NCBI GenBank assembly: GCA_036002485.1
Contig: DASYTI010000033.1
Location: 1 to 64,000, forward strand
Length of the DNA stretch: 64,000 bases
Origin: Candidatus Methylomirabilota bacterium
Lineage (GTDB): Bacteria; Methylomirabilota; Methylomirabilia; Rokubacteriales; CSP1-6
Direction: 5' to 3'
Part shown: piece by piece, positions 42,062-52,855 of the stretch
How positions within the stretch are numbered: the first letter of the stretch is position 1
How the letters are laid out: each line of letters opens with the position of its first letter
Notes under the pieces: generated by a model
What the model was told of the DNA's origin: nothing
Seen by the model: only the letters and a program-made list of their open reading frames with translations
Databases searched by the model: none
Translations under genes and position numbers: made by a program

Positions 42062-43492
42062 TCAGCAGGCGGGGCGGTTCAGGACCCGCGGGTCGATCTT
42101 GCGCGTGAGAAGCTGGCCGTCGCCCGTGCTGCCGAGGAGCTTGCCTCGCTCGGCGATGACGCGCCCGCGCAGGATGGTCGTGACCGGCCAGCCCGTGACC
42201 GACCAGCCCTCCCAGGGGCTGTAGTCCGTGACGTGGAAATCGTCCTTGGTCAGCGTCTTGCGGATGGTGGGATCGATGAGGGCGAAGTCGGCGTCGCTCC
42301 CCGGCGCGATCACGCCCTTGCGCGGATAGAGGCCGAGGATCTTGGCGGCATTGGTGGCGGTGATGTCGACGAACCGCTCGAGCGACATGCCGCGCTTGCC
42401 CACGCCCTCGGTGAAGCCGATGCCCATGCGCGCCTCGGCGCCCACATTGCCGCCCGTGACGTCCTCGATGGTCCGTCCTCTGAGCTTGAGGGCGAGGCTC
42501 GTCGGGTACTCGTCGGTGGCCAGGGTGGAGAGCCCACCGTGCACGAGCCCGTTCCAGAGCGCGGCCTGATCCTCGGGGAACTTCAGCGAGGGATACGTGT
42601 GCGAGCAGAAGCCCCGCGGCGTCTTGTAGTACTCCGCGTTGAAGCACGCGTACTGGTGGAGCGTCTCGCCATACACGGGTAGACCCGCGGCGCGAGCCTC
42701 CGCGATGGCCTCCACCCCTTCCCGCGCCGAGGTGTGAACGAAGTAAATGCCGGCGCCCTTGGCCCGCGCGAGCGCAATGGTGCGGCGGAAGGCCAGCAGC
42801 TCGGAGAGATTGGTGTGCACGAGGTGCAGGTTCGACCCCTCCATCCGGCCTTGCTCACGGAAGAGCTCGTAGTTGAACTGGACCAGATCCTCGTCCTCGC
42901 CGTGCACGATCATGATGCCGCCGTGCTTGGCCACCTTCTCCATGGCGAAGCCGATGCGGCCGAAGTCGATGCGGTTCGTGGGGCGCTTGGGATGTGGGGG
43001 GAGGATGCTCGTCGTGAAGACCTTGAAGGACGGGTGCCCCTGCTGGATCGCCTCGGGGATCTGCTCGAAGGTCCGCAGGGGCAGCGCCCCGGCCAGCGTG
43101 ATGTGGAAGGCGTAGTCGACGTAGGACTGTCCCTTCCACCGCGCCGCCCGCTGCTCCAGCATCGGCATGATCTCGCCGCCGGGGCGCACGAAACAGAAAT
43201 CCACGTGGGTCGTGGTGCCGCCGCAGGCCATGCCCTTGGTGTCTTCCTCGGGGCCGAGGGTGAGGCTGGGCTCCTCGGGGTGGGACATGATGGGATGCGC
43301 GAGGTGCGCGTGGGGCTCGACGCCTCCCGGCACCACGATCTTGCCCGCGGCGTCGATGACGCGCGCCGACTCCGTCGGGAGCGAGCCCGGCGTGCCGAGG
43401 AGGGCAATGCGCTCCCCCTCCACGCCCACATCGCAGATCGCCACGCCCTGGGGCGTCACGACCTGTCCACCGCGAATCACGAGATCGAGCAC
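42062..43492 (-). CDS. Dihydropyrimidinase/hydantoinase-like cyclic amidohydrolase
   Basis: 476 residues. Binuclear-metal amidohydrolase motifs: HxH in EPHAHLAH, the lysine that is carbamylated in SFKVFTT, H in IVHGEDED, H in YFVHTSARE, D in ATDEYPT. C-terminal composite-domain residues DFALIDPTIRK close the metal-barrel core. Hydrolyses cyclic ureides such as dihydrouracil or 5-substituted hydantoins. A second paralog is at 56425. First gene of an operon with MaoC, lyase and glycosyltransferase. Confidence 0.9.
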   Translation of the reverse strand: MLDLVIRGGQVVTPQGVAICDVGVEGERIALLGTPGSLPTESARVIDAAGKIVVPGGVEPHAHLAHPIMSHPEEPSLTLGPEEDTKGMACGGTTTHVDFCFVRPGGEIMPMLEQRAARWKGQSYVDYAFHITLAGALPLRTFEQIPEAIQQGHPSFKVFTTSILPPHPKRPTNRIDFGRIGFAMEKVAKHGGIMIVHGEDEDLVQFNYELFREQGRMEGSNLHLVHTNLSELLAFRRTIALARAKGAGIYFVHTSAREGVEAIAEARAAGLPVYGETLHQYACFNAEYYKTPRGFCSHTYPSLKFPEDQAALWNGLVHGGLSTLATDEYPTSLALKLRGRTIEDVTGGNVGAEARMGIGFTEGVGKRGMSLERFVDITATNAAKILGLYPRKGVIAPGSDADFALIDPTIRKTLTKDDFHVTDYSPWEGWSVTGWPVTTILRGRVIAERGKLLGSTGDGQLLTRKIDPRVLNRPAC

Positions 43493-43542
43493 GCGCCGAG
43501 CCTAGCCCAACCCGTCGGAACCGTCAATTCCGCTCTCACCCC

Positions 43543-43676
43543 GGTACTGGGTCAAGTTGCGAGCCACATTGTATGTTGAGCGTCGCTGGCGACCGAGAAC
43601 GTGGCGTTTCGAGCCGAGCGGCCCTGCCGCGAGGCGAGAGCTGGGTAGATCTGGCGAAGCAAATTGGCCCAGTACC
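43543..43676. repeat. Imperfect inverted repeat upstream of the hybrid kinase gene
   Basis: GGTACTGGGTCAA near 43543 and TTGGCCCAGTACC at 43664-43676 are near complements. Between them, 43606-43653 shares CGAGCCGAGCGG and GCGAGGCGAGAGC with the arms of the 22879-23078 repeat. It lies in the gap between divergent hydantoinase and hybrid-kinase genes. Confidence 0.55.
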
Positions 43677-43778
43677 CCCTCCGCTCCGGGCCGGCACCCG
43701 CCGATAACTCCCGCGATGGGCACTGCCCGGAGACTGTGGCTTGGGGTGCCACGACCCCGAGGAGGCGTGGGGAGGAGC

Positions 43779-45995
<2,217 letters not shown>

Positions 45996-46097
45996 GTCAG
46001 GGGGAACGTCGCCGCTCTTCCCCCGACACCCCCCCACCGGTCTAGATAAGTCAGGGGGGAGCGGCGCCGCTCCTCCCCCGACACCCCCCCACCGGTC
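45996..46097. repeat. Two tandem copies of a GC-rich hairpin element
   Basis: Copies at about 45996-46042 and 46049-46097 share GTCAGGGGG, a stem, and CCCGACACCCCCCCACCGGTC. The second stem GGGGGGAGCGGC/GCCGCTCCTCCCC is near-perfect. They start at the base after the hybrid-kinase stop and relate to the hairpin at 16852-16881. Likely transcription terminators duplicated in tandem; about 100 bases then lead to the deaminase start. Confidence 0.7.
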
Positions 46098-46196
46098 ATC
46101 CGCGAGGGCTTGGGGCAAGGTCTTGCAATGCGGCGTTGGGCATGCGAAGAGCGTAGCTGTCTGCCCACACGTCGAACGCTCCGGAGGAGAGGCGAT

Positions 46197-46679
46197 ATGG
46201 ATACAGAGCACGAGCGGTTCATGCGGATCGCCCTGGAAGAAGCGCGCGCCGGCCGCGCCGAGGGCAACATGGCGGTGGGCGGCGTCATCGCGCGCGGCGG
46301 CGAAGTGCTCGCGCGCGGCCACAACGAGGCAGTGTCCACCTTCGACGTCACCGCCCACGCGGAGACGGTGGCCCTGCGACGCCTCTCCACCCGCCTCCGC
46401 GTCGTGAATCCCACCTACCGCGCGGGGCAGGGTCCGCTCGCCGACTGCGTGCTCTACACCACCGTGGAGCCCTGTGCCATGTGCTGCTTCGCCATCTGCG
46501 TATCCGGCATCGCCCGGGTCGTCATCGGCGCCCGCTACGCCCGGATGGGCCTGCACTTCGGCGACTACGCGATCGAGAAGCTGCTGGCCATGGTCGACCA
46601 GCCCGTCACCATCGTCGACGGGATTCTCTACGAGGAATGCGCCGCCCTCCGCCTGGAAAGCAGCACCGGCCGCACGTGA
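46197..46679 (+). CDS. Nucleoside/cytidine-type deaminase (CMP/dCMP zinc-binding)
   Basis: 160 residues from ATG 46197 after GGAGGAG. Zinc deaminase signature: H54-A-E56 (VTAHAETVAL) and PCAMC with C93 and C96 (TTVEPCAMCCFAI). Matches guanine deaminase or tRNA adenosine deaminase-like fold; without the tRNA-binding extension of TadA, free base or nucleoside is as likely. Converges with an APH-like gene. Confidence 0.85.
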   Translation: MDTEHERFMRIALEEARAGRAEGNMAVGGVIARGGEVLARGHNEAVSTFDVTAHAETVALRRLSTRLRVVNPTYRAGQGPLADCVLYTTVEPCAMCCFAICVSGIARVVIGARYARMGLHFGDYAIEKLLAMVDQPVTIVDGILYEECAALRLESSTGRT

Positions 46680-46697
46680 GCGTCACCGTGGGGCCTC

Positions 46698-47780
46698 TCA
46701 TCGGGGCATCAGCTCGCCCGCATCCAGATCCTCGATGGCCGCGCTCCGGCGCCGAAGCCACGCGTGGAATACCGCCATCCCCCGCTCGTTCGCTGGGTTC
46801 AGCGAGCCGGTGGCGATGACCGTGTAGACGTTGCAATACAGGACCGAGCGCCGATAGTCGCTGAGCGCATCCTCGAACGTGTAGTCCCCGCGGCCGCCCG
46901 TTGCGAGCTCGTGCCAGAGACGGAGAAGGCGCATCTCCTCCGCCCGCCGTACCGGAGGCTCGAGGCAGCCGGACAGGAAATAGGCGACATCGAACGCACC
47001 ACGTCCGCGGAAGGCAATCTGCCAGTCGATGACGGCTAGCCCCGTATCGGCGAAGAAAAGATTGTCGAGGCGATAGTCGCCGTGGGCGATCGTCATCGGG
47101 GGCGCGGTGAAGCTGTTGAGCAGGTCGACGACGTGGGTGCCCATACTCTCGGTGATCGCCCGCATCCTCGGCGAGAGATGGTCGCCGAACGTCCTCAGAT
47201 AAGGCACGAGGGCCGCCTGGTAGGCGGGCTCGGCGAACTGGTGCACGGGCGCATTGCTCGTGGGAATCCAATCCAGCCGCTCCAGCTCCGGGCTGGCCCA
47301 CCAGGCCGCATGAAGCCCCGCGATCCTCCGGATGGCGAGCTCGGCTTCCGTCGCCGAACATCCCGCCGCATCGTTCCCCATCGAGAGGGACCCGAGGTCC
47401 TCCAGCAGGATGAGGTACTTGTCGGCGGCCACGTCCATGGCGGCCGCGTAGCAGCGCGGCACCCGCAGCGGCACGCGGTGAGCGAGATCACGGTAGAAAC
47501 AGATCTCGCGCTCGTAGAATCTGAACAATCGACAGATCTCGCGGCCCCCCGGATCCAGCGTAGGTAGCTTCCCGACGAGACTCCACGGGGCAGTGTCGTC
47601 GCGCCGCTCGTAGGTGGGACGAATCCTGGCCACTTGACCGAGGAAGCCGACGCCCGTCCCGATCGACTCGGTCGTGACGGCCGTCACGCTACCGGCACGC
47701 AGGGCGCCACTTTGACGCAAGAGGGAGGTTAGGCCGGCAGGCGTGATGTCCTCGAATCGACGCGGGATGCCCGTCGCCAT
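46698..47780 (-). CDS. APH-like phosphotransferase / kinase family protein
   Basis: 360 residues of the protein-kinase-like phosphotransferase fold: N-lobe with YLILLEDLGSLSMGN (hinge), catalytic loop TIAHGDYRLDNLFF, and metal-binding DWQ in AVIDWQIAF. N-terminal GIGTGVGFLGQVARI gives a Gly-rich nucleotide loop. Closely related proteins are aminoglycoside phosphotransferases, ecdysteroid-22-kinase-like and choline kinases; antibiotic resistance should not be assumed. Monocistronic, downstream of the LLM gene. Confidence 0.82.
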   Translation of the reverse strand: MATGIPRRFEDITPAGLTSLLRQSGALRAGSVTAVTTESIGTGVGFLGQVARIRPTYERRDDTAPWSLVGKLPTLDPGGREICRLFRFYEREICFYRDLAHRVPLRVPRCYAAAMDVAADKYLILLEDLGSLSMGNDAAGCSATEAELAIRRIAGLHAAWWASPELERLDWIPTSNAPVHQFAEPAYQAALVPYLRTFGDHLSPRMRAITESMGTHVVDLLNSFTAPPMTIAHGDYRLDNLFFADTGLAVIDWQIAFRGRGAFDVAYFLSGCLEPPVRRAEEMRLLRLWHELATGGRGDYTFEDALSDYRRSVLYCNVYTVIATGSLNPANERGMAVFHAWLRRRSAAIEDLDAGELMPR

Positions 47781-47884
47781 GATGGCTGAGGACTGTAGCG
47801 GACTCGACCGCGAACATCAACGGGATGGCCGGATCGGTGGTCAGGTCTTACCCGATGCTGGTGATGCCGCTCGATCACCGGTCG

Positions 47885-48949
47885 CTAGACGCGCGCCATC
47901 ACCCGGCGCGCGAAGGATTCGGCCAAGCCCCACTTCTCGTCCACACCCGTGGCGAACATGAGCTCCTGCAGACCCTGGCGGCCGAGCTCGCGGATCTGCT
48001 CGACGAGCTCCTCTGCGGAGCCGACCAGGCACGTGGCGCGGATCAGGTCGGCATCGATCAGCTCGGCCTCCCCCGGATGCAGGTGCGTGTAGTGGAACTC
48101 GTGGGTGCGGAAGTGCCGGTGCTCGGGCGGGGTCTTCTCGACGAGCGCGCAGTACCGTTTCCACATGGGCCGGAGGAAGGGCGGCGGATCGATCCCCCGC
48201 TCGTGCACTTCATCGTAGAAATAGTAGACGCTGGCCATGACGTTGGGCCCGATGGTGCGAATCACCCGCTCGGAGTCCACGGCCTCGCCCGGGTCGAGCA
48301 GCGCGATGTTGGTGAGCGCGCAGTTGCGGAAGCCCTCGAGAGCGCGGCCGGCTCGCGCCGCGCCCTTTCCCGCATACCCCAGGGCCTCCGCCACCGGCAC
48401 CCCGCGTGGCGGGATGGCGAACACCAGGCCGTCGCCGTATTGCCCCGCCAGCTCCATGGCCCGCGGCCCGAAGCCCGAGACGTAAAGGGGGATTCTCGGC
48501 TCGAGGTTCATGTACTCGCGGTCGCGCATGAGGATCTGGATGGGGCGCGTGACGCCGTTGTAGGTGTAGTCCACCACCTCGCCGCGCAGGAGCGCGCTCA
48601 GGACCCGGAGGTACTCGGCGTAGTCGGCCACGCGCATCGGCCGCTGGCCCATCGTGCGCATGGCCGTGTTGCCCGTGCCGATGCCGAGATGCACACGCCC
48701 GGGGGCTAGCCGGTTGATCGTGGCCACGCCCGCCACGTGCACGGGCGGGATGCGCGTGCCGGAGATCGCGGTGCCGGGCCCGATGCGGAGGCGTGTGGTC
48801 GCCTTGGCGGCCAGCGCCAGCACCGCGTAGCAGTCGGAGTACAGCATCTGGCTGTCCGTGACCCAGACGGAATCGAAGCCCAGGCTCTCGGCATGGGTGA
48901 AGAACCCGATCTCGTCGATATTGGCCATGAAGCAGACGCCGAAACGCAT
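47885..48949 (-). CDS. LLM-class flavin-dependent oxidoreductase
   Basis: 354 residues. Bacterial luciferase-like barrel: AESLGFDSVWVTDSQMLYS, IGPGTAISGTRIPPVHVAG, GRVHLGIGTGNTAMRTMGQ, IPLYVSGFGPRAMELAG. Pattern is close to F420- or FMN-dependent methylene-H4MPT reductase-like and alkanesulfonate/alkanal monooxygenase relatives. Cofactor and substrate unresolved. Followed by the broken dienelactone hydrolase upstream on the same strand and by APH-like kinase downstream. Confidence 0.88.
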   Translation of the reverse strand: MRFGVCFMANIDEIGFFTHAESLGFDSVWVTDSQMLYSDCYAVLALAAKATTRLRIGPGTAISGTRIPPVHVAGVATINRLAPGRVHLGIGTGNTAMRTMGQRPMRVADYAEYLRVLSALLRGEVVDYTYNGVTRPIQILMRDREYMNLEPRIPLYVSGFGPRAMELAGQYGDGLVFAIPPRGVPVAEALGYAGKGAARAGRALEGFRNCALTNIALLDPGEAVDSERVIRTIGPNVMASVYYFYDEVHERGIDPPPFLRPMWKRYCALVEKTPPEHRHFRTHEFHYTHLHPGEAELIDADLIRATCLVGSAEELVEQIRELGRQGLQELMFATGVDEKWGLAESFARRVMARV

Positions 48950-48961
48950 GTCGGCCCGCGC

Positions 48962-49853
48962 CTAGCCCCGCAGGTGCTTGGTGAAGAACTCCAGCGTCCG
49001 CTGCCAGGCAAGCTTGGCGGCGGCCTCGTCGTATCGTGGCGTGGTGTCGTTGTTGAATCCGTGCTGCGTGCCCGGATACTGATACATAGCGTATGTCACG
49101 TTGCTCGCCTTCAGAGCGGTCTCGTAGGCGGGCCAGCCCGCGTTGATCCGCTCGTCGTTTTCCGCATGGTGAACTAGGAGGGGCGCCTTGATCTTGGCGG
49201 CCTCCGAGGCGGTGGGCTGGGTGCCGTAGAACGGGACGGCTGCGGCAAGATCCGGCAGGCGCGTGGCCAGCATGTGCGCGATGCCGCCCCCATAGCAGAA
49301 GCCCACCACGCCGATCTTGCCGGTGCAGTCAAACCGGGCTTTCAAGATAGCCGCCGCGGCCACGAAGTCTTCGCGGGACTTCGCCTCATCCAGCTTCGCG
49401 AACGGCTCCCGCGCCTTGTCCTCGCCGCCGGGATATCCGCCCAGCGGCGTCAGGGCATCGGGCGCGAAGGCCATGAAATTGTCGAGGGCGAGGCGCCGCG
49501 TGATGTCCTCGATGTGGGGGTTGAGTCCGCGATTCTCGTGGACGACGAGAATACCCGGCAGCTTGCCGGTGGCGTCGCTCGGCCGCGCCAGGTACGCGCG
49601 CATCTTCCCCGACCCTTGCGGCGACTCGTAGTCGACGTACTGAGTCTTGAGGCGCTTGTCGTCCTTCGAGTACCTGCTGTGCTTCCACGAACTTCGGATT
49701 CAGCGCGTCGAGAAGCATGGCGGCCGTCATGCCGGCCACCGCGAACTTCGTCGCGCGATCCAGGAAGCCGCGGCGGTCGATGGCCCCGTGGACATACTGA
49801 TCGAAGAGGTTCAGAAGCTCCTGATCGAAATCCGCCGCTCTCTTTCGCTCCAT
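48962..49853 (-). pseudogene. Dienelactone hydrolase with Tat-type signal, +1 frameshift near 49670
   Basis: N-terminal piece from ATG 49853 (after GGAGGTCACGCGC): MERKRAADFDQELLNLFD, then DRRGFLDRATKFAV as a Tat-like signal, [11 protein letters not shown]. The rest lies one base off: the other phase gives [18 protein letters not shown] and then [35 protein letters not shown], nucleophile Cys in [10 protein letters not shown] and H in PGTQHGFNN, to the stop at 48962. The shift is near GTACTCG (about 49669-49674); one extra base fits. Could be a real frameshift, or a sequence error. A 213-residue remnant from ATG 49603 would lack the signal but keep the alpha/beta-hydrolase core. Confidence 0.75.
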
Positions 49854-49883
49854 GCGCGTGACCTCCATGCCTCTCGGCCAAAT

Positions 49884-49920
49884 CCCTCCCCATTGGGGGA
49901 GAGGGCAGGGTGAGGGGGTC
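49884..49920. repeat. CCCTCTCCCC-type dispersed hairpin
   Basis: CCCTCCCC ATT GGGGGAGAGGG followed by CAGGGTGAGGGGG. Same core as copies at 52594-52719 and 62338-62375 and in the 22879-23078 repeat. Between ketopantoate-reductase-like and dienelactone hydrolase genes on the minus strand; likely terminator for the former. Confidence 0.6.
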
Positions 49921-49970
49921 GGGCCCTTGCACCACCCCGAGATTCTCCGTTGATCTTGTCCGGCGTTCCT

Positions 49971-51008
49971 CTAGTGCGGGACCATGGCCCAGAGGGGGTC
50001 GAGGTTCTTGGGATCCGGCTTGAGCTGGCCCACCCCAGGGGCGTTGACCAGCTCGACGATCTTGTCGTTGATGGGCGTCTTGACGCCGACCTGGCGCCCC
50101 TGATCCGCCACGTAGCCGTTCAGGTAGTTGATCTCGGTGCGGCGGCCCTTCATCACGTCCTGGAGCATGGAGGGCCGGCCGCCCACGCGGCTCTTGGCAT
50201 CGCGGGACATGTCGGCTTCGACCTCGGCGAGGCCGTCGCCCGCCACGGCGTCCACGAAGCGCTGGGTGGCGATGCTGTAGATCGGCTCGACCTCGAAGCC
50301 GCGCGCCCGGCCCACCTGGATGACCTCGGCCGCGGTGAAGACGGCGATGCGGCGCGGGACATGATTGGTCCGCGCCTCGGCGGAGTCGAAGCCGGAGAGC
50401 CCCGAGATCGGATTAACCATGCAGTTGACGGCGAGCTTGGACCACCGCTCGCCCCAGAGATTGGGCGTCACCTTGGTGACCGCGACGTCATTCATGATGC
50501 GGGCGATCTCCTGGGCGCGCGGCGTGTCCTTGCCGTCGTGTTCGCCGATCTTGAAGCCGATGCTGCCCCTGTCGGTGCGGATGGCGTGGCCGGGCTCGTA
50601 CATGCCGGCGCTGATGGTGATGACGCAGCCGAGCGTCCGCTCGCGTCCCGCCACGGCGGCCACGCGCTCGTCATTGATCCCGTTCTGGAAGTCCACCACG
50701 ATGCCGGAGGGCTGGCGGAGATACACCGTGGCGAGGGCCGTCGCCCACTCGGTGTCATAACTCTTGACCGAGATGAAGATCACGTCGAAGGGCTCGCGGA
50801 GCCCCTGCGTCTCGTGAATGTGCAGCGCCTTGACGGGAATCAGGTGCTCGCCGCAGGTGCCCGAGAGCCGGAGACCGTGCCGCTTGATGGCCTCGATGTG
50901 GTCCGGCCATTGATCGATGAGCGTGACATCGTGCCCAGCCCGCGTCAGCATGCCGCCGACGACAGACCCGATTGCCCCCGCGCCGATGATGCCGATCCTG
51001 GTCGCCAT
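49971..51008 (-). CDS. Ketopantoate reductase-like (PanE/ApbA) dehydrogenase
   Basis: 345 residues. Rossmann start IGIIGAGAIGSVVGGMLTRAGH, catalytic Lys in SKLAVNCMVNPISGL, and the C-terminal helical domain with DVMKGRRTEINYLNGYV, all PanE/ApbA. The start at 51008 removes 18 residues unlike the family; RBS GGGGGAGAC precedes. PanE reduces ketopantoate; such paralogs in catabolic regions may act on other 2-keto or 2-hydroxy acids. Divergent from the thioesterase gene. Confidence 0.85.
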   Translation of the reverse strand: MATRIGIIGAGAIGSVVGGMLTRAGHDVTLIDQWPDHIEAIKRHGLRLSGTCGEHLIPVKALHIHETQGLREPFDVIFISVKSYDTEWATALATVYLRQPSGIVVDFQNGINDERVAAVAGRERTLGCVITISAGMYEPGHAIRTDRGSIGFKIGEHDGKDTPRAQEIARIMNDVAVTKVTPNLWGERWSKLAVNCMVNPISGLSGFDSAEARTNHVPRRIAVFTAAEVIQVGRARGFEVEPIYSIATQRFVDAVAGDGLAEVEADMSRDAKSRVGGRPSMLQDVMKGRRTEINYLNGYVADQGRQVGVKTPINDKIVELVNAPGVGQLKPDPKNLDPLWAMVPH

Positions 51009-51143
51009 GTCTCCCCCTGCCTTCGTGGATTTCGGGCGCCTCGCGCCCGGAGCCGCGAGCATAGCACTTCGCGAGCCTGTGGTGAGTCCGAGCGGTGGCG
51101 TTGAGTCTCGCCCGCATTTTCGGTATAACCTAGCCCTTCACCC

Positions 51144-51572
51144 ATGCCCACCGATCCCCTCACTCTCGCCCGTGAGCGCGCCCAGGAAAACCTCTTCTGG
51201 CGGCATCTGGAGGTGAACGTCGAGGAGGCCGGGGAGGGCTGGGTCAAGCTGCGCGTGCCCGTCAAGGATGGGCTCCGCAACGCCGTGGGCGCGCCCGTGC
51301 ACGGCGGCGTGCTGAGCGCGCTCGTGGACATGGCCGTGGGCGGCGCCGTCGGCACCACCCACGAAGGGCCGGGGGGCGGCGTGGGCCAGAGCACCCTCGA
51401 CCTCAACGTGAGCTTTCTCGCGGCGGCGGGCGACGGCGATCTCTTCGCCGAGGGACGCCTCCTCCGCCGCGGCCGCACCATCGCTTTCGGCGAGGCCCGC
51501 ATCAGCGATGCCTCGGGCCGTCTGGTCGCCGTGGGCCGTGCCACCTACATGCTGCTGACCACCAAGCCCTAG
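51144..51572 (+). CDS. PaaI-type hot-dog thioesterase
   Basis: 142 residues. GAPVHGGVLSALVDMAVGGAVG is the HGGxxxxLxDxA core; STLDLNVSFLAAAGDGDLFA and RGRTIAFGEARISDAS follow. Hydrolyses acyl-CoA esters. First gene of the 51144-60912 plus-strand run, 28 bases ahead of the dehydrogenase gene. Confidence 0.88.
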   Translation: MPTDPLTLARERAQENLFWRHLEVNVEEAGEGWVKLRVPVKDGLRNAVGAPVHGGVLSALVDMAVGGAVGTTHEGPGGGVGQSTLDLNVSFLAAAGDGDLFAEGRLLRRGRTIAFGEARISDASGRLVAVGRATYMLLTTKP

Positions 51573-51599
51573 ACGAGCAGGATCAAAGGAGACCCCATC

Positions 51600-52571
51600 G
51601 TGGCCACCAAGATCGTCTTCGCTCCCAAGATGCCCGACCCCATCATGGAAAGAGCCCGCAGCATGGTGCCCCAGGGGTTCGAGCTGGTCGTCACCGATTC
51701 CGACAGCCCTGACTTCCTCAAGACGGTGGCCGGGGCGGAGTACTACGTGGGCTTTCCGCGGGCCGGGATGGGGCCGGACTTCTTCAAGGCCGCGCCGGGG
51801 CTCAAGCTCATCCAGCTCATCAGCGCCGGCTACGACCGCCTGGATTTGGCCGCGGCCAAGAAGGCGGGCGTGCCCATCGCGAACAACGGCGGCTCCAATT
51901 CCGTGGCGGTGGCCGAGCACACCATGATGCTGATCCTGGCCGTGTACAAGAAGCTGTCGTGGCATCACGACAATGTCGTGCACGGCAAGTGGCGCGTGGG
52001 TGACTTCTCCGAGACGCGCACCTACGAGCTGGCCGGCAAGACGCTGGGCATCGTGGGGCTCGGCACCATCGGCAAGAAGGTGGCGCGCCGGGCCCTCGCC
52101 TTCGACATGGACGTGCAGTACTACGACATCGCGCGGCTCAGCGAAGACCAGGAGGACGCCATCGGCGTGAAGTTCACGCTCTTCCCCGAGCTGCTCCAGA
52201 CCTCCGACGTGGTCACCCTGCACGTGCCCCTGAACGAGGCGACGCGGAAGATGATGGGCGCCCGCGAGTTCGCCATGATGAAGAAGGAGGCCATCTTCAT
52301 CAATACGTGCCGCGGCCCCGTGGTCGACGAGGAGGCGCTGCGGCACGCGCTTCTCTCCAAGCAGATCGCGGCCGCGGGGCTCGACGTCATGGTCGAGGAG
52401 CCGCCGCTCATCAACCATCCGCTCTTCGGGCTGGAGAACGTGACCTTCACGCCGCACTCGGCGGGGCCGACGTGGGAGAACTGGCCGAAGGCGTTCCGGA
52501 ACGCATTCGACAACGTGCAAAGGGTGGCGCGCGGGGAGAAGCCGCTCTGGGTGATTCCGGAGATGAGGTAG
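51600..52571 (+). CDS. D-2-hydroxyacid dehydrogenase family protein
   Basis: 323 residues from GTG 51600. NAD motif GLGTIGKKVARR (153-164) and catalytic triad R238 (NTCRGPVVD), E267 (MVEEPPL) and H286 (FTPHSAGPTWEN). Oxidises a D-2-hydroxyacid or reduces a 2-keto acid with NAD(P)H. Exact substrate unknown. Followed by a repeat-filled gap of about 285 bases. Confidence 0.9.
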   Translation: MATKIVFAPKMPDPIMERARSMVPQGFELVVTDSDSPDFLKTVAGAEYYVGFPRAGMGPDFFKAAPGLKLIQLISAGYDRLDLAAAKKAGVPIANNGGSNSVAVAEHTMMLILAVYKKLSWHHDNVVHGKWRVGDFSETRTYELAGKTLGIVGLGTIGKKVARRALAFDMDVQYYDIARLSEDQEDAIGVKFTLFPELLQTSDVVTLHVPLNEATRKMMGAREFAMMKKEAIFINTCRGPVVDEEALRHALLSKQIAAAGLDVMVEEPPLINHPLFGLENVTFTPHSAGPTWENWPKAFRNAFDNVQRVARGEKPLWVIPEMR

Positions 52572-52593
52572 CGACGCGCGGCTCGTCGAGTCA

Positions 52594-52719
52594 CCCCCCT
52601 CACCCTGCCCTCTCCCCCGCGACGGGGAGAGGGATAATTACCAAGCAACAAGACGACGTCGTTGAGGTTGAGACTTTTCATTCATCCCTCTCCCCCATCG
52701 GGGGGGAGGGCAGGGTGAT
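52594..52719. repeat. Inverted pair of CCCTCTCCCC-type hairpins
   Basis: Copy one at 52594-52634 and copy two, in opposite orientation, at 52684-52719. Each has CCCTCTCCCC and GGGGAGAGGG arms and a CACCCTGCCC tail or its complement; spacer about 49 bases. Together they also form one larger imperfect inverted repeat. Lies between the dehydrogenase and the second NitT/TauT transporter and probably ends the upstream transcript. Confidence 0.65.
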
Positions 52720-52855
52720 ACATCCGGGTGAGTGAGAGGTAAGCAGGGGGCGCGGAGTGTCGGCGTCTTCGGCAGCTTGCCAATGGACAGGCATGGGAGT
52801 ATCTCCCTAGAGCAGCACTGATCCACGCTTCATACCGCCATCTCAGGAGGACGTC

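Noticed and set aside
46698-47780. Antibiotic resistance by the APH-like kinase
   Set aside because: Motifs show only the phosphotransferase fold; sequence lacks features that would assign an aminoglycoside substrate and context is not mobile.
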